In this document: positions 1 through 11,420 of the stretch, one piece after another
How the letters are laid out: the number at the start of each line of letters is the position of its first letter
How positions within the stretch are numbered: position 1 is the first letter of the stretch
DNA from: Leptidea sinapis
Taxonomy: Eukaryota > Arthropoda > Insecta > Lepidoptera > Pieridae
Direction of reading: 5' to 3'
Length of the DNA stretch: 64,000 nt
NCBI RefSeq assembly: GCF_905404315.1
Contig: NC_066304.1
Coordinates: forward strand, 8,990,001-9,054,000
Position numbers and translations under genes: made by a program
Notes under the pieces: model-generated
What the model was told of the DNA's origin: nothing
What the model saw: only the letters and a program-made list of their open reading frames with translations
The model's database searches: none

Positions 1-900
1 ACTCAACGAATAAATAAATCTAGTTTGTCATAGCAAACGGTATATTTAAGCAAATAATATTGATACCTTAGCTTGGACTCATCATAAAATAAAATAAATG
101 TTATATAAGTTTTAAGTTTGAATTATTTTTTTTGAAAAGAATGAGAGTAGATACATCTTTTATTCAGATATATAACTTGCGGAGTAAGTTATGATGTAGG
201 TACTGTATATTATTTTACTTATAAAGCGTTCTATTTAAATATAATCAATAAATGGTAGTTTAACAATAAATCGTCTCATTATATTACATGAAACCTTTTT
301 GTAGTAGAGGGTGCATAGTGTGTGGGTGTGGAAAATCAGTTTTCGTAAATAATTTTATAATATTTTTGAATGATGTCAGTGACACAAATTGTATCTAAAT
401 CACCTGATGCTTTGATGAAATGCAACCTTTATACAATCTCAACCATGTCAATTAGTTTCAAGATATAACTACCTGAACTCTATAATATGTTTGGCGGAAG
501 AAAAATCTTAAAGTAACACTAAAAATAATTAATGACCCGATGAGGAAATCTGATGGTCGAATTGTTGATATATTCGCGAAAGGAAATAATCAGAGAAACT
601 AAAGTGTATTTTATTTATCTCAAAATTTGTTACATTAAGAAAATGACAAAGAGCTTTATCACTTAACTCAAGTTAAATATTTCATAAATCAAAGTTCGTT
701 TTGAATAAGCTCTTATACAATAAAATTTATAAAAATCATAATATTTCAGTAGATTACCGCAGTTATGTTTATGTTTGATCGTTTGTAAGGGTGTGTAATA
801 GTTTTAGTTAAACTTACTACTATATTGCCTTTTAATATTGAAATTAAATATGTACTTAAAATGATGTTTTATTGTAAGATGTAATCCAATAACTTTTAAA
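1..900. other. AT-rich non-coding flank
   Basis: No gene, recognisable repeat or RNA is seen here. The sequence is AT-rich with short homopolymers and only chance open frames. It precedes the protease fragment at 920. Confidence 0.6.
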
Positions 901-919
901 TACATTATTTTAAGGTAAT

Positions 920-1422
920 ATGAATACAATCGAGATACAGAATTATTTGAAGAAAATTGATCTCTGTAATCAAAATATTGTTTACGCAGCAAACCGATTG
1001 TCGATATACGTTGTAACGCCCTGTTATATTGTCAGCAATGTAGATAGTGAAAATAAGCCAGGCTCTCACTGGGTTGCAATACACTTTGGTGAGCAGGGTA
1101 TTGGACTATACTTCAATTCATATGATCGTCCAGCTCAGGGATTCCAGCTGAGGTTTTTACAAAGCAATTGCAGAATGTATATCCACAATACTATAAGAGT
1201 AAAGAATATATTTACTAACGTAGCATGTGTTGCGAGTACTGTTTAATGTATCTATACTTTAAGTTTAATAGGAAGAGTTTGAATGATTTCATCAAATATT
1301 TTAAAAATGATACAATCTGCAACGATGTTTTATTATATACTTTATTTATATCATCTGTTAACTTAGTAATAACCACAGCACAAAACTGTCGTTTTAGTCG
1401 TAGTAACGAATGTGAGAGGTAA
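920..1422 (+). pseudogene. Polinton/adenain-like cysteine protease fragment, frameshifted
   Basis: The first frame (920-1246) reads as an adenain-fold maturation protease of the kind carried by Polinton/Maverick elements and related large DNA viruses. Visible signatures are the catalytic-His segment KPGSHWVAIHF near residue 50 and the following YFNSYD stretch that would supply the acidic residue. The C-terminal nucleophile region (CCEYC followed by LMYLYFKF) lies in another frame, open from 1225, so a one-base shift near 1225-1232 breaks the gene just before the catalytic Cys. No polymerase, integrase, ATPase or capsid gene lies beside it, so this is an isolated relic. The family assignment rests on the order of His, Asp and Cys motifs. 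Which Polinton-related group it comes from cannot be told. Confidence 0.7.
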
Positions 1423-1429
1423 TTTACTA

Positions 1430-3270
1430 ATTACATCTATCACTTTCAAAGAATCGACATTGAGTCGCTCACCAATCATTAGGTTAATGACCACTGATTA
1501 GTAATGAGTATGGATCTGTATGGATAAGAGATATCGAAAAACGGATCAGCGCAATCGTTCGGAAATACATCAAAACCCCCAGTTTGACACCAAACTTTTT
1601 TTTTTTTTAGTAGGCATCACGAACAAGTGAGTCAGAACTGGGGAGGCAGAACCAGCGAATCCCCACTACTGTGAGCCACAACCGGCGAATCCCTACTACT
1701 GCCGTGCGCTCGTTTTGTCCTGCTATTCCATAAAAAAATGTGTTTATATTAACTGTTATTACTTTTAACACACTAAGCGATAGTATTGCAGTTACTTTTG
1801 CAGGTGTCTTTGCGCTGCAGTAGTCTTTGCAACTTAAATTTATTAGATGTTTTTGTTTTTGGTTAAATAAAATACTAAATAATTGAATTTTTAAATTTTT
1901 TGTTGTCAATGTTAGGATTTGACGTTTAATTAAAATAGATAGGGATTTTTTTTATACATGACAATGACAGCGATATAGTATTTGGAATAGTAGAAATTCA
2001 TGAAAGTGACAATTCAGCGTGATAGTAAAAATATAACTCTATAACTGATCTTTTAAATTATTGAATATACCATAATGTTCGGAAAATGTAGCGCTCTTGA
2101 AAAGAACATACAATAATTACAAGGGCCATTGCATTTTTTCAATCAATAGAGTATTTTACAATGGCTGTAATATACAAAATAAATTAGTTTGTAAGGGTAT
2201 GCATCCAATATATATGAATAAAATAATAATTAAAATAAACTAATAAAATTAATATTTAAATTATTTTTATTTAGTTATTAAAATTAATTAAATTATAAGA
2301 CAAAATTAAACTTCACAATTAACAGTATGCATACTGAAGAGGCGCGCCGCGTCGTTGCTCTGCGCGTCAAAATATTTTGGTGCGATATGTTCGATAAAAA
2401 ATGGTTGAAATATTACAAAGAGTATAATTATATATAGGGAAAAGAGCCCACTCTGCGCATTATGAGCTGTATATTTGAAAACTGGTGCCATCTGGAGATT
2501 GGCCCCGAAAATAACTATTTATAAGCTCGACATTATAAAATTCATTTTCAATGTTGTGACGCAATTAAATGACTAACTCTACTTTTGAAGTTATACTTCA
2601 TTAGTGCGATGGAGAAAAATGATGAAAGTGAATTTTTACGATGCGCTTGCACACCGACACCTGAATTCTACATCGTGAAGTTAGTTCTAGGTAGCATGAA
2701 AATCGATAGGTAACTATGTTCAAGTTGTATATTCTAGTATTTTTATATTTAGAACACGTGTTTCATAACAGTACAATTAAACAGTGTGAATAAATAAATA
2801 TTATATTGGTGTTTTTATTAAATCAATTGCATATCCGACGGTGATAGTATTTACTAATATTTTATTAGTATATCTATATATATTAAATATTAGTGATAAA
2901 ACTGATTTGAATAAACTGTTTTGAGTGCATTTACAGATTTGAGGTTAATTGTGGGTATGTATAATTTATTTACATCGTTAATTAAAAATTATTACATTAT
3001 TATCTAAAAAAATATTTTTTTTTCGTTTTGTTTTATTTCTGGTATATTAACAAAATTTATGTGTAAATAAAAAAAAATATTTTCTATACTTGTTTATATT
3101 AACCTTTAATGCTGAGTGTTTATACTATCTTTGATCTTAACTATTTCTTAAAATTTGTTTTATTTTTCTATACGCTAAAGAAGTATAACTTCTAATGCGT
3201 GTACATAACTACACACACTCTTTTTTTTTAATGTAGGTATTGCAATTTTGTATCATGTTGAAAATGCGCG
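1430..3270. other. Non-coding stretch with small repeat fragments
   Basis: No gene is seen. A short degenerate tandem duplication of about 30 bases lies at 1645-1700 (two GGCGAATCCC-like units). The last ~45 bases of the family D LINE tail follow at 1692-1737 (ends TATTCCATAAAAAAA, + sense). A LINE-tail fragment lies at 2085-2215. The rest is AT-rich. Confidence 0.55.
2085..2215 (-). repeat. LINE 3'-end fragment, family T2
   Basis: Shares the blocks TTTTCAATCAATAGAGTATT, ACAATGGCTGTAATATACA and GCATCCAATATAT with 54190-54425 and 63320-63545. All three are in the same orientation. The shape resembles the 3' untranslated end of a LINE read on the minus strand, with no coding sequence. Confidence 0.55.
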
Positions 3271-3282
3271 TAGAGTTAGTTA

Positions 3283-3792
3283 CCGCTCAGACACAAGGTG
3301 ACATTGTACAAGACCATCGTACGTCCCATTATGTCGTACGCAACCATCGTGTTTGCCCACGCGCCGCCGAGCCACTTGCGGCGTTTGCAAGTGTTTCAGA
3401 ATAGATTCACGCGCACGGCCACCGGAGCGCCGTGGTTCGTTCGTAACGTAGATCTCCATCGCGATCTTAAGCTGCCGACCATCGCTCAACATTTCAAGGA
3501 GATATCTCGACGCTACTTTGATAAGGTGGCCGAGCACCCTAATATCTTGGTGAGGGAGGCATGTGCTTACACTCCTCTAGACCACAGTCTGAACAAACAG
3601 AGGCGACCTCGACACGTACTAGTCGACCCGGACGACTACATTACGATCGCGAACGCGACACCAACACCATCACCGACACCGACACCAAACCAACCACACC
3701 ACCCTGGAAGACGAGGCGCGGCCATGTACATCAAACCGCTGCTACTCGTCACTTTGACGATTTCCAGCGGCCACAACCTAATACTAATATAA
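3283..3792 (+). pseudogene. Jockey ORF2 C-terminus (reverse transcriptase tail)
   Basis: The open frame encodes the post-catalytic part of a Jockey-type ORF2. It has the hallmark KVTLYKTIVRPIMSYA, then QNRFTRTATGAPWFVRN, then a RYFDK block. These match the thumb/connection region shared by lepidopteran and dipteran Jockey elements. Endonuclease and catalytic RT palm are absent because of 5' truncation, so it cannot move by itself. After about residue 125 the frame becomes a Pro/Thr-rich low-complexity tail that is probably the normal C-terminus and the start of the 3' UTR. No start codon belongs to it: the frame is open because it is the tail of a longer ORF. Confidence 0.85.
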
Positions 3793-3817
3793 AACGATTC
3801 ACACACTTTGATAGAAG

Positions 3818-3860
3818 ACACACACACAATTACACACACTTACATACACTCACACTCTAT
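3818..3860 (+). repeat. CA-rich low-complexity tract
   Basis: Interrupted CA dinucleotides within the 3' UTR of the Jockey copy. Probably part of the element and not an independent locus. Confidence 0.6.
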
Positions 3861-4210
3861 ATTTACATACATATATCATTGCACTCGCCGGCGAGTACGA
3901 AGTCTTTTCAAATCTAGAGTTCACTGGACTAACAGATATATTAGATCGTTAGTGATCTTCTCTCCATCCAGCCTAGTGAGCAGGCGGTCCGAGGTTCGAG
4001 TCTCCTTCCGAGACGCCCCGCGCTTGTGAGCCTTCAAGGCCTCCAAGGCCCCCGCCCGGCTTCGCTGTAAAAGCCTTCAGGGCTATCAGCACAGAGGAGG
4101 TTTTAGTTGGTAGGGGGTGTTTACACCCGAGCCCGACATATGGGCCCCGCTTAGGGGTCTTCAATACGTAAATGTATTTTACTCCTCTCGAAAAAAAAAA
4201 GGGTTAGTTA

Positions 4211-4846
4211 TTTAATTTTGTCACAACATAGAACGTAAAGGATAGATTTAGTAGTGTAAATATGCAAAATGGAACACGAGAGCTACATACATGCGCAAAC
4301 ACTATAAGTAGCCGCCATTTTATGACCAGTGGGCAGTGACACAATTAGAGAAAAGTTGAAAGGTTTCAAAGCGAGTGACAGCTGACAAAGCTTTCATTTT
4401 CGGGCCAACCAACTACAGAGATACCAACTAAGAGAGAACTAGATGGCACTACAGTCTTCTGAAAACGTTCTGAAGGCGTCTGTCCCACCCCTGAAATGAT
4501 ATTATGATTTATGACCCTTAGTGCCGCACAGTGCAGCGCTGCGCAGCGTCGCGCTAATGCGTTCCGGCCTCTATTTGCACACTGTACATTGCACAAATGA
4601 CATTTGAGCACAGAACACTTTTACTCTAACGAGCCAGGTGTCATGTTGATTCCCCCGACTTGTAGCAGGTTTTTATTCATTATCAAAATGGGTTTACAAT
4701 TGATACGGCTATAATTTAATATCTCACATACCACCTACCTACCTTCAGTTGGTACCTACATTGAGTTATGAAAGGTTCTCAGAGAATTTCAGTCTATCAC
4801 GGACTGCCAGAACCGAACTCTAGCCGACATCCTGTGCATGATGATT
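4211..4846. other. Non-coding stretch between Jockey copy and minisatellite
   Basis: No gene is recognised. A GC-richer patch at 4500-4600 has a short AT/GC palindrome but no coding signal. At 4822-4840 the motif TAGCCGACATCCTGTGCA matches the end of dispersed repeat A (copies at 5411-5700 and 36665-36905). Confidence 0.5.
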
Positions 4847-5332
4847 AAAGGTCTTCGTAGTAAGTCACGTATCCACAAGATGGCGCTAACTAAGAGTACT
4901 TGATTATGTGATATTTAAAGGTCTTCGCAGTAAGTCACGTATCCACAAGATGGCGTTAATTAAGAATCTTGATTACTTAATTCTTAAAGGTCTTCGTAGT
5001 AAGTCGCGTATCCACATGATGTCATTAAATGAAAGTTCTTGATTACATGATGTTTAAAGGTCTTCGTAGTAAGTCGCGTATCCACAAGACGGCGTTAATT
5101 AAGAGTTCGTGATTACTTGATGGTTAAAGGTCTTCGTAGGAAGTCACGTATCTACAAGATGGCGTTAATTAAGAGTTCTTGATTACTTGATGGTTAAATG
5201 TCTTCGTAGTAAGACACGTATCAACAAGATGGCGTTAATTAAAAGTTCTTGATTACTTGAAGGTTAAAGGTCTTCGTAGTAAGTCGCGTATGCACAAGTT
5301 GCGCTAACTAATATGATGATTCTTGATTAGAT
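4847..5332 (+). repeat. Seven-copy 70-bp minisatellite
   Basis: Units start with AAAGGTCTTCGTAGTAAGTC at 4847, 4917, 4986, 5056, 5126, 5196 and 5266, giving periods of 70, 69, 70, 70, 70 and 70. Each unit continues with CACGTATCCACAAGATGGCG and an AT-rich second half (GTTCTTGATTACTTGATGG). Units differ by scattered substitutions and the last one decays after about 45 bases. There are no spacers, so this is not a CRISPR array. The unit is not a recognised satellite. Confidence 0.95.
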
Positions 5333-5410
5333 TTTCAACAAATCTTTTAATTCTTATTGTTTATTTCATGTCTATTAAATTCCGGAATATTCACGATAAA
5401 CACACATATT

Positions 5411-5700
5411 CTGAGCGTTCATCAATACAATTGCGCTCGTCACTTTGAGACATAGCCTGTTAAATCTCATTTGCCCAGTAATTTCACTAGCTACGGCGCC
5501 ATTCAGACCGAAACACAGTTATATTATTGGGAGTCCGTTTCTACACAGGGAAGCGGTGGTGGTGGTAGAGCCGCTCTAATTCTACCACCAATAAGATAGT
5601 TTAGGCGGGCGATTTACACGAATCTTACGAAGTATGGAAATTAACACATTACTGCTTCACGGCAGAAATAGGCGCCGTTGTGGTACCCATAATCTAGCCG
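5411..5700 (+). repeat. Dispersed repeat A (SINE-like), interrupted
   Basis: Blocks GCGCTCGTCACTTTGAGACA, CCCAGTAATTTCACTAGCTA, ATTACTGCTTCACGGCAGAA and GGTACCCATAATCTAGCCGG are shared with 36665-36905. About 110 bases with a GGTGGTGGTGG run (5530-5640) appear inserted relative to that copy. It has no open frame, no clear tRNA-like head and no A-tail. A non-autonomous element is the likeliest nature. Confidence 0.65.
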
Positions 5701-5833
5701 GCATCTTTCCTTCAAGGCCGGCAACGCTTTTGTGATTCCTCTGGTATTGCAAGAGAATGTGTGCGGTGGTGATCACTTAACACCAGGTAACCCGTGCGTA
5801 CGCTCGTTTGTCCTCCTTTTCCATAAAAAAAAT
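5695..5833 (+). mobile_element. Family D LINE 3'-tail fragment
   Basis: About 135 bases matching the 3' end of the full-length element at 32598-35985, in + sense. It runs from GGCCGGCAACGCTTTTGTGA to TCCATAAAAAAAA. It is 5'-truncated and has an A-tail. It abuts the Harbinger transposase fragment at 5838 and may have interrupted it. Confidence 0.8.
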
Positions 5834-5837
5834 TTAT

Positions 5838-6107
5838 TGCTCTGCTGGAGTGATGGCATCTCGATACTGTGAATTCTGCTAAGAAAAGTATGGTGCAACT
5901 TTTTGAAGTAAATTCTCAAAATTTTCGTCTCATTCTAACAAATTTTCTGTATCCACTTCTGTCTTCTATTCTTAAATCATTCAATAAGAAACGATAGGCC
6001 CCTTCTTGCTGTTGTCTCCTCAAAAATGATCGCGACCAGTACTTGCGTGGTTTTCTTGAATTTCCTTCATTCTTTATGATGTCTTGTACATCATATACTG
6101 CGCTCAT
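5838..6107 (-). pseudogene. PIF/Harbinger transposase N-terminal fragment
   Basis: Read on the minus strand, the open frame from 6107 gives PRKYWSRSFLRRQQQEGAYR, then LLNDLRIEDRSGYRKFVRMR. This is the conserved region before the DDE domain in PIF/Harbinger (HARBI1-type) transposases, a tryptophan-containing block followed by a GAY...L motif. A frameshift near 5925 moves the homology to another frame, where NLLQKVAPYF and RDAITPAEQ follow. Those match the family's linker and ITPAE box. Homology stops at 5838, where the family D tail begins. The catalytic DDE residues are absent. It is a dead fragment. Confidence 0.75.
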
Positions 6108-6830
6108 GAAGCAAAGTTCCGCAGTACCTTCACTTTCTAATGTCTGTACTAGTAGTCAATTAAGTTGTCAAATTCATTAGTTTCTGCACTGAAATGTCTT
6201 AAACAAGTTTAGGTACAAGTATAGATATAAGTCTACAACACGTATAAAACATGAGATCATATACATGAAGACAACTAATAGGTGACAAACAATTTCGTCA
6301 GACAAGTTTCATGCAAATTGTCTACCACAAGTTTTATGTTTTTGTATTTTAAGAACATTGCATACAACTTATATTTGTAATTTGCATGAAAATTGTCAAA
6401 ATTAGTATAATACCTTGGTGTAATCGAGGGGTTTAAAGCAGACACCCTCTACCGACCTCCCCTGCCGTAGCTTAATATAGCTTTTAGCGAAAACGGATGC
6501 GGCCAAGGCGGCCTAAGACAGTTCACGGCCGCGGAGAGTCACCCGACGGGACTCAATCACGGACCGGCTGTGGACTGAATCGAATTGAGAATAGTTATAT
6601 TGAAAAATTAAAAAACTATTATCTAGGCATGTCTATATGTGTACATCTGTTTATATTTTTGTATCGAATAGTGTGTATAACAGCGACAGCGGCAGCCGGA
6701 CTGTCACACATAATGAGTGACCTTCGTCTTTCCTACTTTCCTACGTCCTTCTGTCTGTGTTTGTATTGTGTACCTGTAGTTTGTGTATTATTCGTATGTA
6801 AGTATATTGTGTAGGTAACCTAATGATGAA
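6108..6830. other. Non-coding stretch; possible Jockey 3' UTR remnant
   Basis: No intact gene. A GC-rich block at 6425-6590, read on the minus strand, resembles the 3' UTR of a Jockey element (GGCCGC and GACTCCGC motifs). It could be the other end of the element whose ORF1 lies at 6835-8098. There is no A-tail, so this is tentative. Confidence 0.35.
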
Positions 6831-6834
6831 CGAA

Positions 6835-8098
6835 AGTAGCTCGCCGGAAAACGAGTCGGCCATTAAGGCGAAAGTCGCTTTATCTGTCCTATGAGTTCAT
6901 AGTTATCTACTATAGCTTGAAAGTGGTCGTCGGGATCTCTAAGCCTAGCGACCAAGACCCCAAGCGCTTCATAGTCAACTCGAGCCAACAAAAAGCGACT
7001 CAAGTTGCCTAAGGAGGCCGTGGTGTTGCCCGCCATCTTAGATGTAGATGATGTGCTCGGCTGAGGGCGAGCTGAAGCGGGCCACGCCAGGCGCGGGTAG
7101 GCCGGGGCGGCCTCCTTGGATGCTGAGACCGCAGAGGAGAGTTTCCATGCATTGGTCTTGGGTGGCGGTTCGAGGAAGAAGGTCTGTGTCTTCTTAACTG
7201 GTGCCTGTCGGTGACGGGGCAGGTTCCTGATCTTGGGAGCCTTGGGTCACCCACAATAGCTCGCGGTGTGTGGCCTTCGGCACCGCAAAGGAAGCAGCCG
7301 AGTGGGCGTTTGGGAGTGCCGTGGTTGCTCAGGCACTTGACACAACAAGGATTGTGCTCGCAAAACTGAGTGGAGTGGCCGTATTGTTGGTCTTGTGGCA
7401 TTGCCCGGTGCCATACGGGAGGAATCTCTACTTTGATACCCTGGAGAGAGCACAGGGTCGAGCGCCCGAAGATCTGTTTCCCCTCGCGATTTGGATCCAG
7501 AACGATAAGGACAAGGTGCATGCGGCTAACCGCACGCACGGGATACTTTTGCGACTTAAGGTCGCTCTCTATACCTTACGTATCTTACTCCTTCGGGACG
7601 TTACGTATAACGACCCGAACTTTCTTCTCCTCCGGTAGAGCATACGAGTGGAAGTGCACTCGCATGTCGTGAAGGAGTGAAGTCAGCTTACGGTGGTCCT
7701 GGGGTGACATAACTTCCACCTTTATAGCGGAATCGTACGCCCGCGCCGTATACTACACAGACGGGGAGATGGAGTTCTTGACCACTATCCAGCGGCCCTT
7801 ATTGCCTATGAACACAGGCGTAGGATGTCCGGTGAAGGGCAGACAAGCGCGGGGCGACCACGGGAGGCGCCGGAGTGTTGTTTCAATGGGCGGGTAGAGG
7901 GGTTCGCGGGTACGAGTGAAAGATTGGCGACTTTCGGAGATCTGGTTCTAGAAAAAATTTTTGGGTTCATGATCTATTTTTCTAATGAGCTTCTTGAAAA
8001 GCGGAAACGCGTTTGGATAATAGGTCTGTACGACCCAATTCAACTCGGCTAAGCAAAAGGAGTCTTGACCCTTCCAAGGTTCTTCCCTTCTAGGCATG
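6835..8098 (-). pseudogene. Jockey ORF1 (Gag-like, CCHC zinc knuckles), broken
   Basis: The minus strand from an ATG at 8098 gives a Jockey-type ORF1. It starts with a basic N-terminus (MPRREEPWKG), followed by a block with VRVVIRNVPKE and YPVRAVSRMH typical of the RNA-binding domain. Next come zinc knuckles: YGHSTQFCEHNPCCVKCLSN, then CFLCGAEGHT in a frame that shifts near 7270. Stops interrupt it in several places (near 7950, 7755, 7565 and 7550). ORF1 proteins package LINE RNA. The C-terminal region toward 6900 keeps only short recognisable pieces. ORF2 is missing downstream. The 5' end of the element is probably near 8240-8260. Confidence 0.8.
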
Positions 8099-8259
8099 AT
8101 TGTTCAATAACAATAAATAAATAAAAGTACCTACCAATAGAAAAACATAAAATAACAGTAAAAACAGAAATATTACAATTAGTAATAATAATAACTAATA
8201 AAATAAACACTTAGCTGGACGAAGTACAGTCTGGCTGAAGCTGTCGTCGCCGCAGGTCA

Positions 8260-9670
8260 CCTCAAATTCTCTGAAAACAAATTCAGACAATTATACACAC
8301 GCATAAACAGACGTTTCTACTGACGCTAACTATTACGATCACGAAACCGGGTAACACTGAAAGTACTAATACTAATAATATGCTTGACATTCACTAGTGG
8401 CTGGAGCGAGAACGTGCTAGACACGAGTAATAATATTCGATATCGAACAGAGACGAGCACACGACTATTAGACCAGGGTCGATAATTTTTGAAACCAAAA
8501 TAAATAATAGTTAGATGAAACCCATTGATAAAGGACGAGAATATAACAAAAATTAAGGGAAAAATAAATTACGGGCGATCCGAGGTCGGGAAGTGGAAAA
8601 GGGGGGTTAGGGTAAAAACGGTTTATCTAGATTCACGGCAAAAATACAAGTCCTATCCAAAAAGTTAATTAGCAAAGTTGTAGGTCATAGAGGGATCTAC
8701 AACTTTTGTATTTACACTTTTTTAAAAAAAAAACCAAGTTATTGGTTTTTTATTTTTATTTTTTACAAAAAAAAATATTTTCACGAAATATTGTAAAAAG
8801 TTACCTTTTTATGTCCCAAATACACTGTAATTTATTTGAATTGAAATATTTATTTTTTCACCTTATTTTGACTCAAATATCGGAAAAGAACCCTTATTTT
8901 CAATCGAAAATTCACCCGTCAAATTATCAGCTATTTTCAAAAAGTTTGTGTGTTTCTATTCGTTGTCTATTCGTTGAAATTTTTACTTTCCGAAGGTGTA
9001 AAAAAATATACATTACAATGGTAAATGTTCGAAAATTTTAAGTCCAACAAAAGGCATTTCATATAGAATTCATACCTGTTATTTAGAAGCACTAGTCTAT
9101 TTAATAGTATCAATATTTAGATTAAATAATTATGCTACGTAGTACTTACATCCTTTTTGTTGAGTAATTATTTCAGTGTAGACTGTGGTATCATCTCGTT
9201 AGAGTAAAAGTGTTCTGTCATCTGTGGGTATCATGCATTCATAAAAAATTGACAGTCTAAAATATTTAGTAACTACCTTTACCTTAATTCTAAATTCTAA
9301 AGTTTAAACTTTAATCATATTTATTCTTGTAAGATACAAGGTAGATACGTACTAAAAGTCAAAAGATTTTCCGAGTTTTTTTTCCACGGTTTTTGTTGAA
9401 TAGCGCTTATTTAAATATAATAAATATTAAACCTATTCAATTAGGGAATAAATACACAGATATTTAACCTAATCAGCATTCACAGCAAGCAATTTGGGCG
9501 AACCAATTTGTTAAGTATGTAGAGATTGTATTGTTTGTATTTATTTTTACAATTTCTGAGTTGTTTATAACTTTGATTTCATATTATGGATCTTTTCCTA
9601 ACTTTGCAACTTGGTAGTGATGAACCTCACTCAATAACCACAACAAAATAATTTTCATATAAATTGTTCT
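8260..9670. other. AT-rich non-coding stretch upstream of the ZNF706-like gene
   Basis: No gene is recognised. The frame at 8706-9041 is low-complexity Phe/Lys/Ile coding by chance. A GC-richer patch at 8570-8620 shows no motif. A 5' untranslated exon or promoter of the ZNF706-like gene could lie here but gives no identifiable signal. Confidence 0.45.
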
Positions 9671-9681
9671 AGGTATTTAAA

Positions 9682-9825
9682 ATGGCAAGAGGGCAGCAAA
9701 AACTTCAATCACAAGCCAAAGCTGCAGAGAAGATGTCTAAGATAAAGAAACAACAGGGACACAGTGCTAATGACCAAAAAAAAGCTGCACAGAAAGCATT
9801 AGTTCATGTCTGTGCTGTTTGTAAG
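9682..9825 (+). CDS. ZNF706: ZNF706-like small zinc-finger protein, coding exon 1
   Basis: The 48 codons begin MARGQQKLQSQAKAAEKMSK and continue with a Lys/Gln/Ala-rich helix, then VHVCAVCK. This N-terminus is the 4F5/SERF-like segment of the ZNF706 family, and CAVC is the first half of its single C2H2 finger. The ATG has a good context (AAAATGG). The exon ends after codon AAG at 9825 with donor GTAAGT in phase 0. A pyrimidine-rich stretch ending in AG at 9671-9672 just upstream looks like an acceptor, suggesting a separate 5'-UTR exon. With exon 2 the protein is 78 residues, close to the family's 76. Its vertebrate homologue is a small nuclear protein linked to repression of pluripotency genes. 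The function in insects is inferred only by homology. Confidence 0.95.
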
Positions 9826-10221
9826 GTAAGTTATAAAAAATATTTTAATGATTAAAGGAGATCATTCAAAACATACCAACATTTGAACAGTGGCAGACAA
9901 AAAAGCTAAGTAAGTAATTATTTTGATAGAGGGTATTATTCTAAACATTTACTATGGCAGCAAGTTGTATGAGTTGATATTGAAGTTTGAAAATATGTAT
10001 TTTTTTAATAAAGCGGCACAAAAAATCGATAACTTATCCTCTTATCTTTCAATTACACCTTCTAGACCTTCTGCTGGAGGTCTTATTGCCTCTTCTTCAT
10101 GTCGCGTAAAACACATATACCATTATATTCATATGGTATGTGAGGAACATCCCAATGTTCTTTTACCTATGATGCAGGTGCAATAGTAATATTTTATTAT
10201 GCTTAGCTTATTGACCATTTT

Positions 10222-11420
10222 ATGCTAGATCTATTATTATTATTATAATGCACTAGCAGATCATTGATCTGATGTGTGCATATCACTGCTCTTATGTTTA
10301 CAATTTAGTTTTTTTTTAAATGTTCATCAAGTCTATTTTTAAAGCTATTTCTTGATTTTGCACTAATCACATTCTGGTAAACTGTTCCACATGTGCACCA
10401 TCAACTTGGTAGAATGTTTTTTTAGGGTTGCAAGCAAACTGAGATGTGGTTAGTTTTAATATGTCCTCTTAATTGGGTATAATAACTCATGCTGTACATG
10501 TTGTTTATATCTCTCACATTGTAGGGACCAGTTAACACTTTGAATGTCTCTATCAGATCTCCTCTTTGTCTATGTTGTTGTAGTCAAGGTGATTTCAGAA
10601 AGACATTCTTCATATGTTTGCATTTCAATGAAATATCCATTTTTGTAGCTCTGTGTTGTACTTTTTTGAGCATTTTGGTGTCATTTTTGAAATGTGGATT
10701 GCTATTGCTATATATAATATTGTTAAATGCCTTTCTAACCACATACAGCATAGAGTTAGCCTTCTTTACTATATTTGTGATGTGTACATCTTGAGATGTG
10801 TATCACTTGAGGTTACTTGTGATGGTTACCCCAAGATCTCTTTGGGTACTTACTGCTTGTATTGCCATTGAACCAATCTTGTATTGCATCCTTGGGTTGT
10901 TGCTACCTATATGTGATACTGTACACTTTGTTTCATTAAGTGAGATGAGCCAGTCCTGTGTAAGATGTGATCCAAGTCTTGTTGTGTTTCCATTATTTTG
11001 GTAACATCAGCAAATATAGACAAGTTTGATGCTATAGCACTATTCAAGTCAGTTATATAGATTCCAAACAAAATAGGTCCGATTACTAATCCCTAGGGAA
11101 ATCCACTGTGAATGTTATGGGCTTCGGAAAGTACATCTCCAACCCTCTACTTGAATTTCCTATTTGTTAGAAAGTCAGATATCCATTGGAGGAGCTGCCC
11201 GTGGATACCATAGTACTTAACAAACAACCTTTTAATGGGAACACAATCAAAAGCTTTTTCATAGTCCAAGTATATAGTATCTGTTGGTTGGTTATTATTC
11301 CACTTATTTCTCCAAATGTCAAGGCAAGTAAGCAGATTTGTCACAGTGGATATCTTTGGAACAAATTCATGTTGTTCTTCTATAATAATGTTCTCCATAC
11401 TGATAAATTGTCTTAATTGC
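10222..11420 (-). pseudogene. Degenerate LINE reverse transcriptase (CR1/Rex1-like)
   Basis: Minus-strand fragments in shifting frames spell a non-LTR RT. The block at 11398-11147 has STVTNLLTCLDIWRN, then IYLDYEKAFDCVP (motif A), YGIHGQLLQWI and FLTNR. Further on come a GxPQG-like region and, at about 11040, IFADV in place of FADD, so the second catalytic Asp is lost. The 3' half keeps pieces resembling QRRQRGDLIETFKVL and NSFKNRLDEHL. It ends in a (TAA)n tail at about 10222-10250. Endonuclease is absent because of 5' truncation. Clade is uncertain: CR1/Rex1-like is the best guess. It lies inside the ZNF706-like intron. Confidence 0.75.

Larger units (their letters stand above)
3275..4210 (+). 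mobile_element. 5'-truncated Jockey-clade LINE with 8-bp target duplication
   Basis: The copy starts inside the reverse transcriptase C-terminal region at 3283, runs through a 3' untranslated region that includes a CA-rich stretch, and ends in a run of A at about 4191-4200. The 8-mer GTTAGTTA sits immediately before it (3275-3282) and just after the A-tail (4203-4210). This is the target-site duplication expected of target-primed reverse transcription with 5' truncation. The 3' UTR also has a box-B-like GGTTCGAGTCTCC. The insertion is among the better-preserved LINE copies in the window. Confidence 0.85.

Noticed and set aside
4847..5332. CRISPR-like array
   Set aside because: The 70-base units are directly adjacent, with no unique spacers, and the genome is eukaryotic.
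7270..7672. Plus-strand ORFs of 100-122 codons
   Set aside because: Antisense to the Jockey ORF1, with no recognisable domain.
8706..9041. 111-codon ORF
   Set aside because: Low-complexity Phe/Lys/Ile composition from AT-rich DNA.
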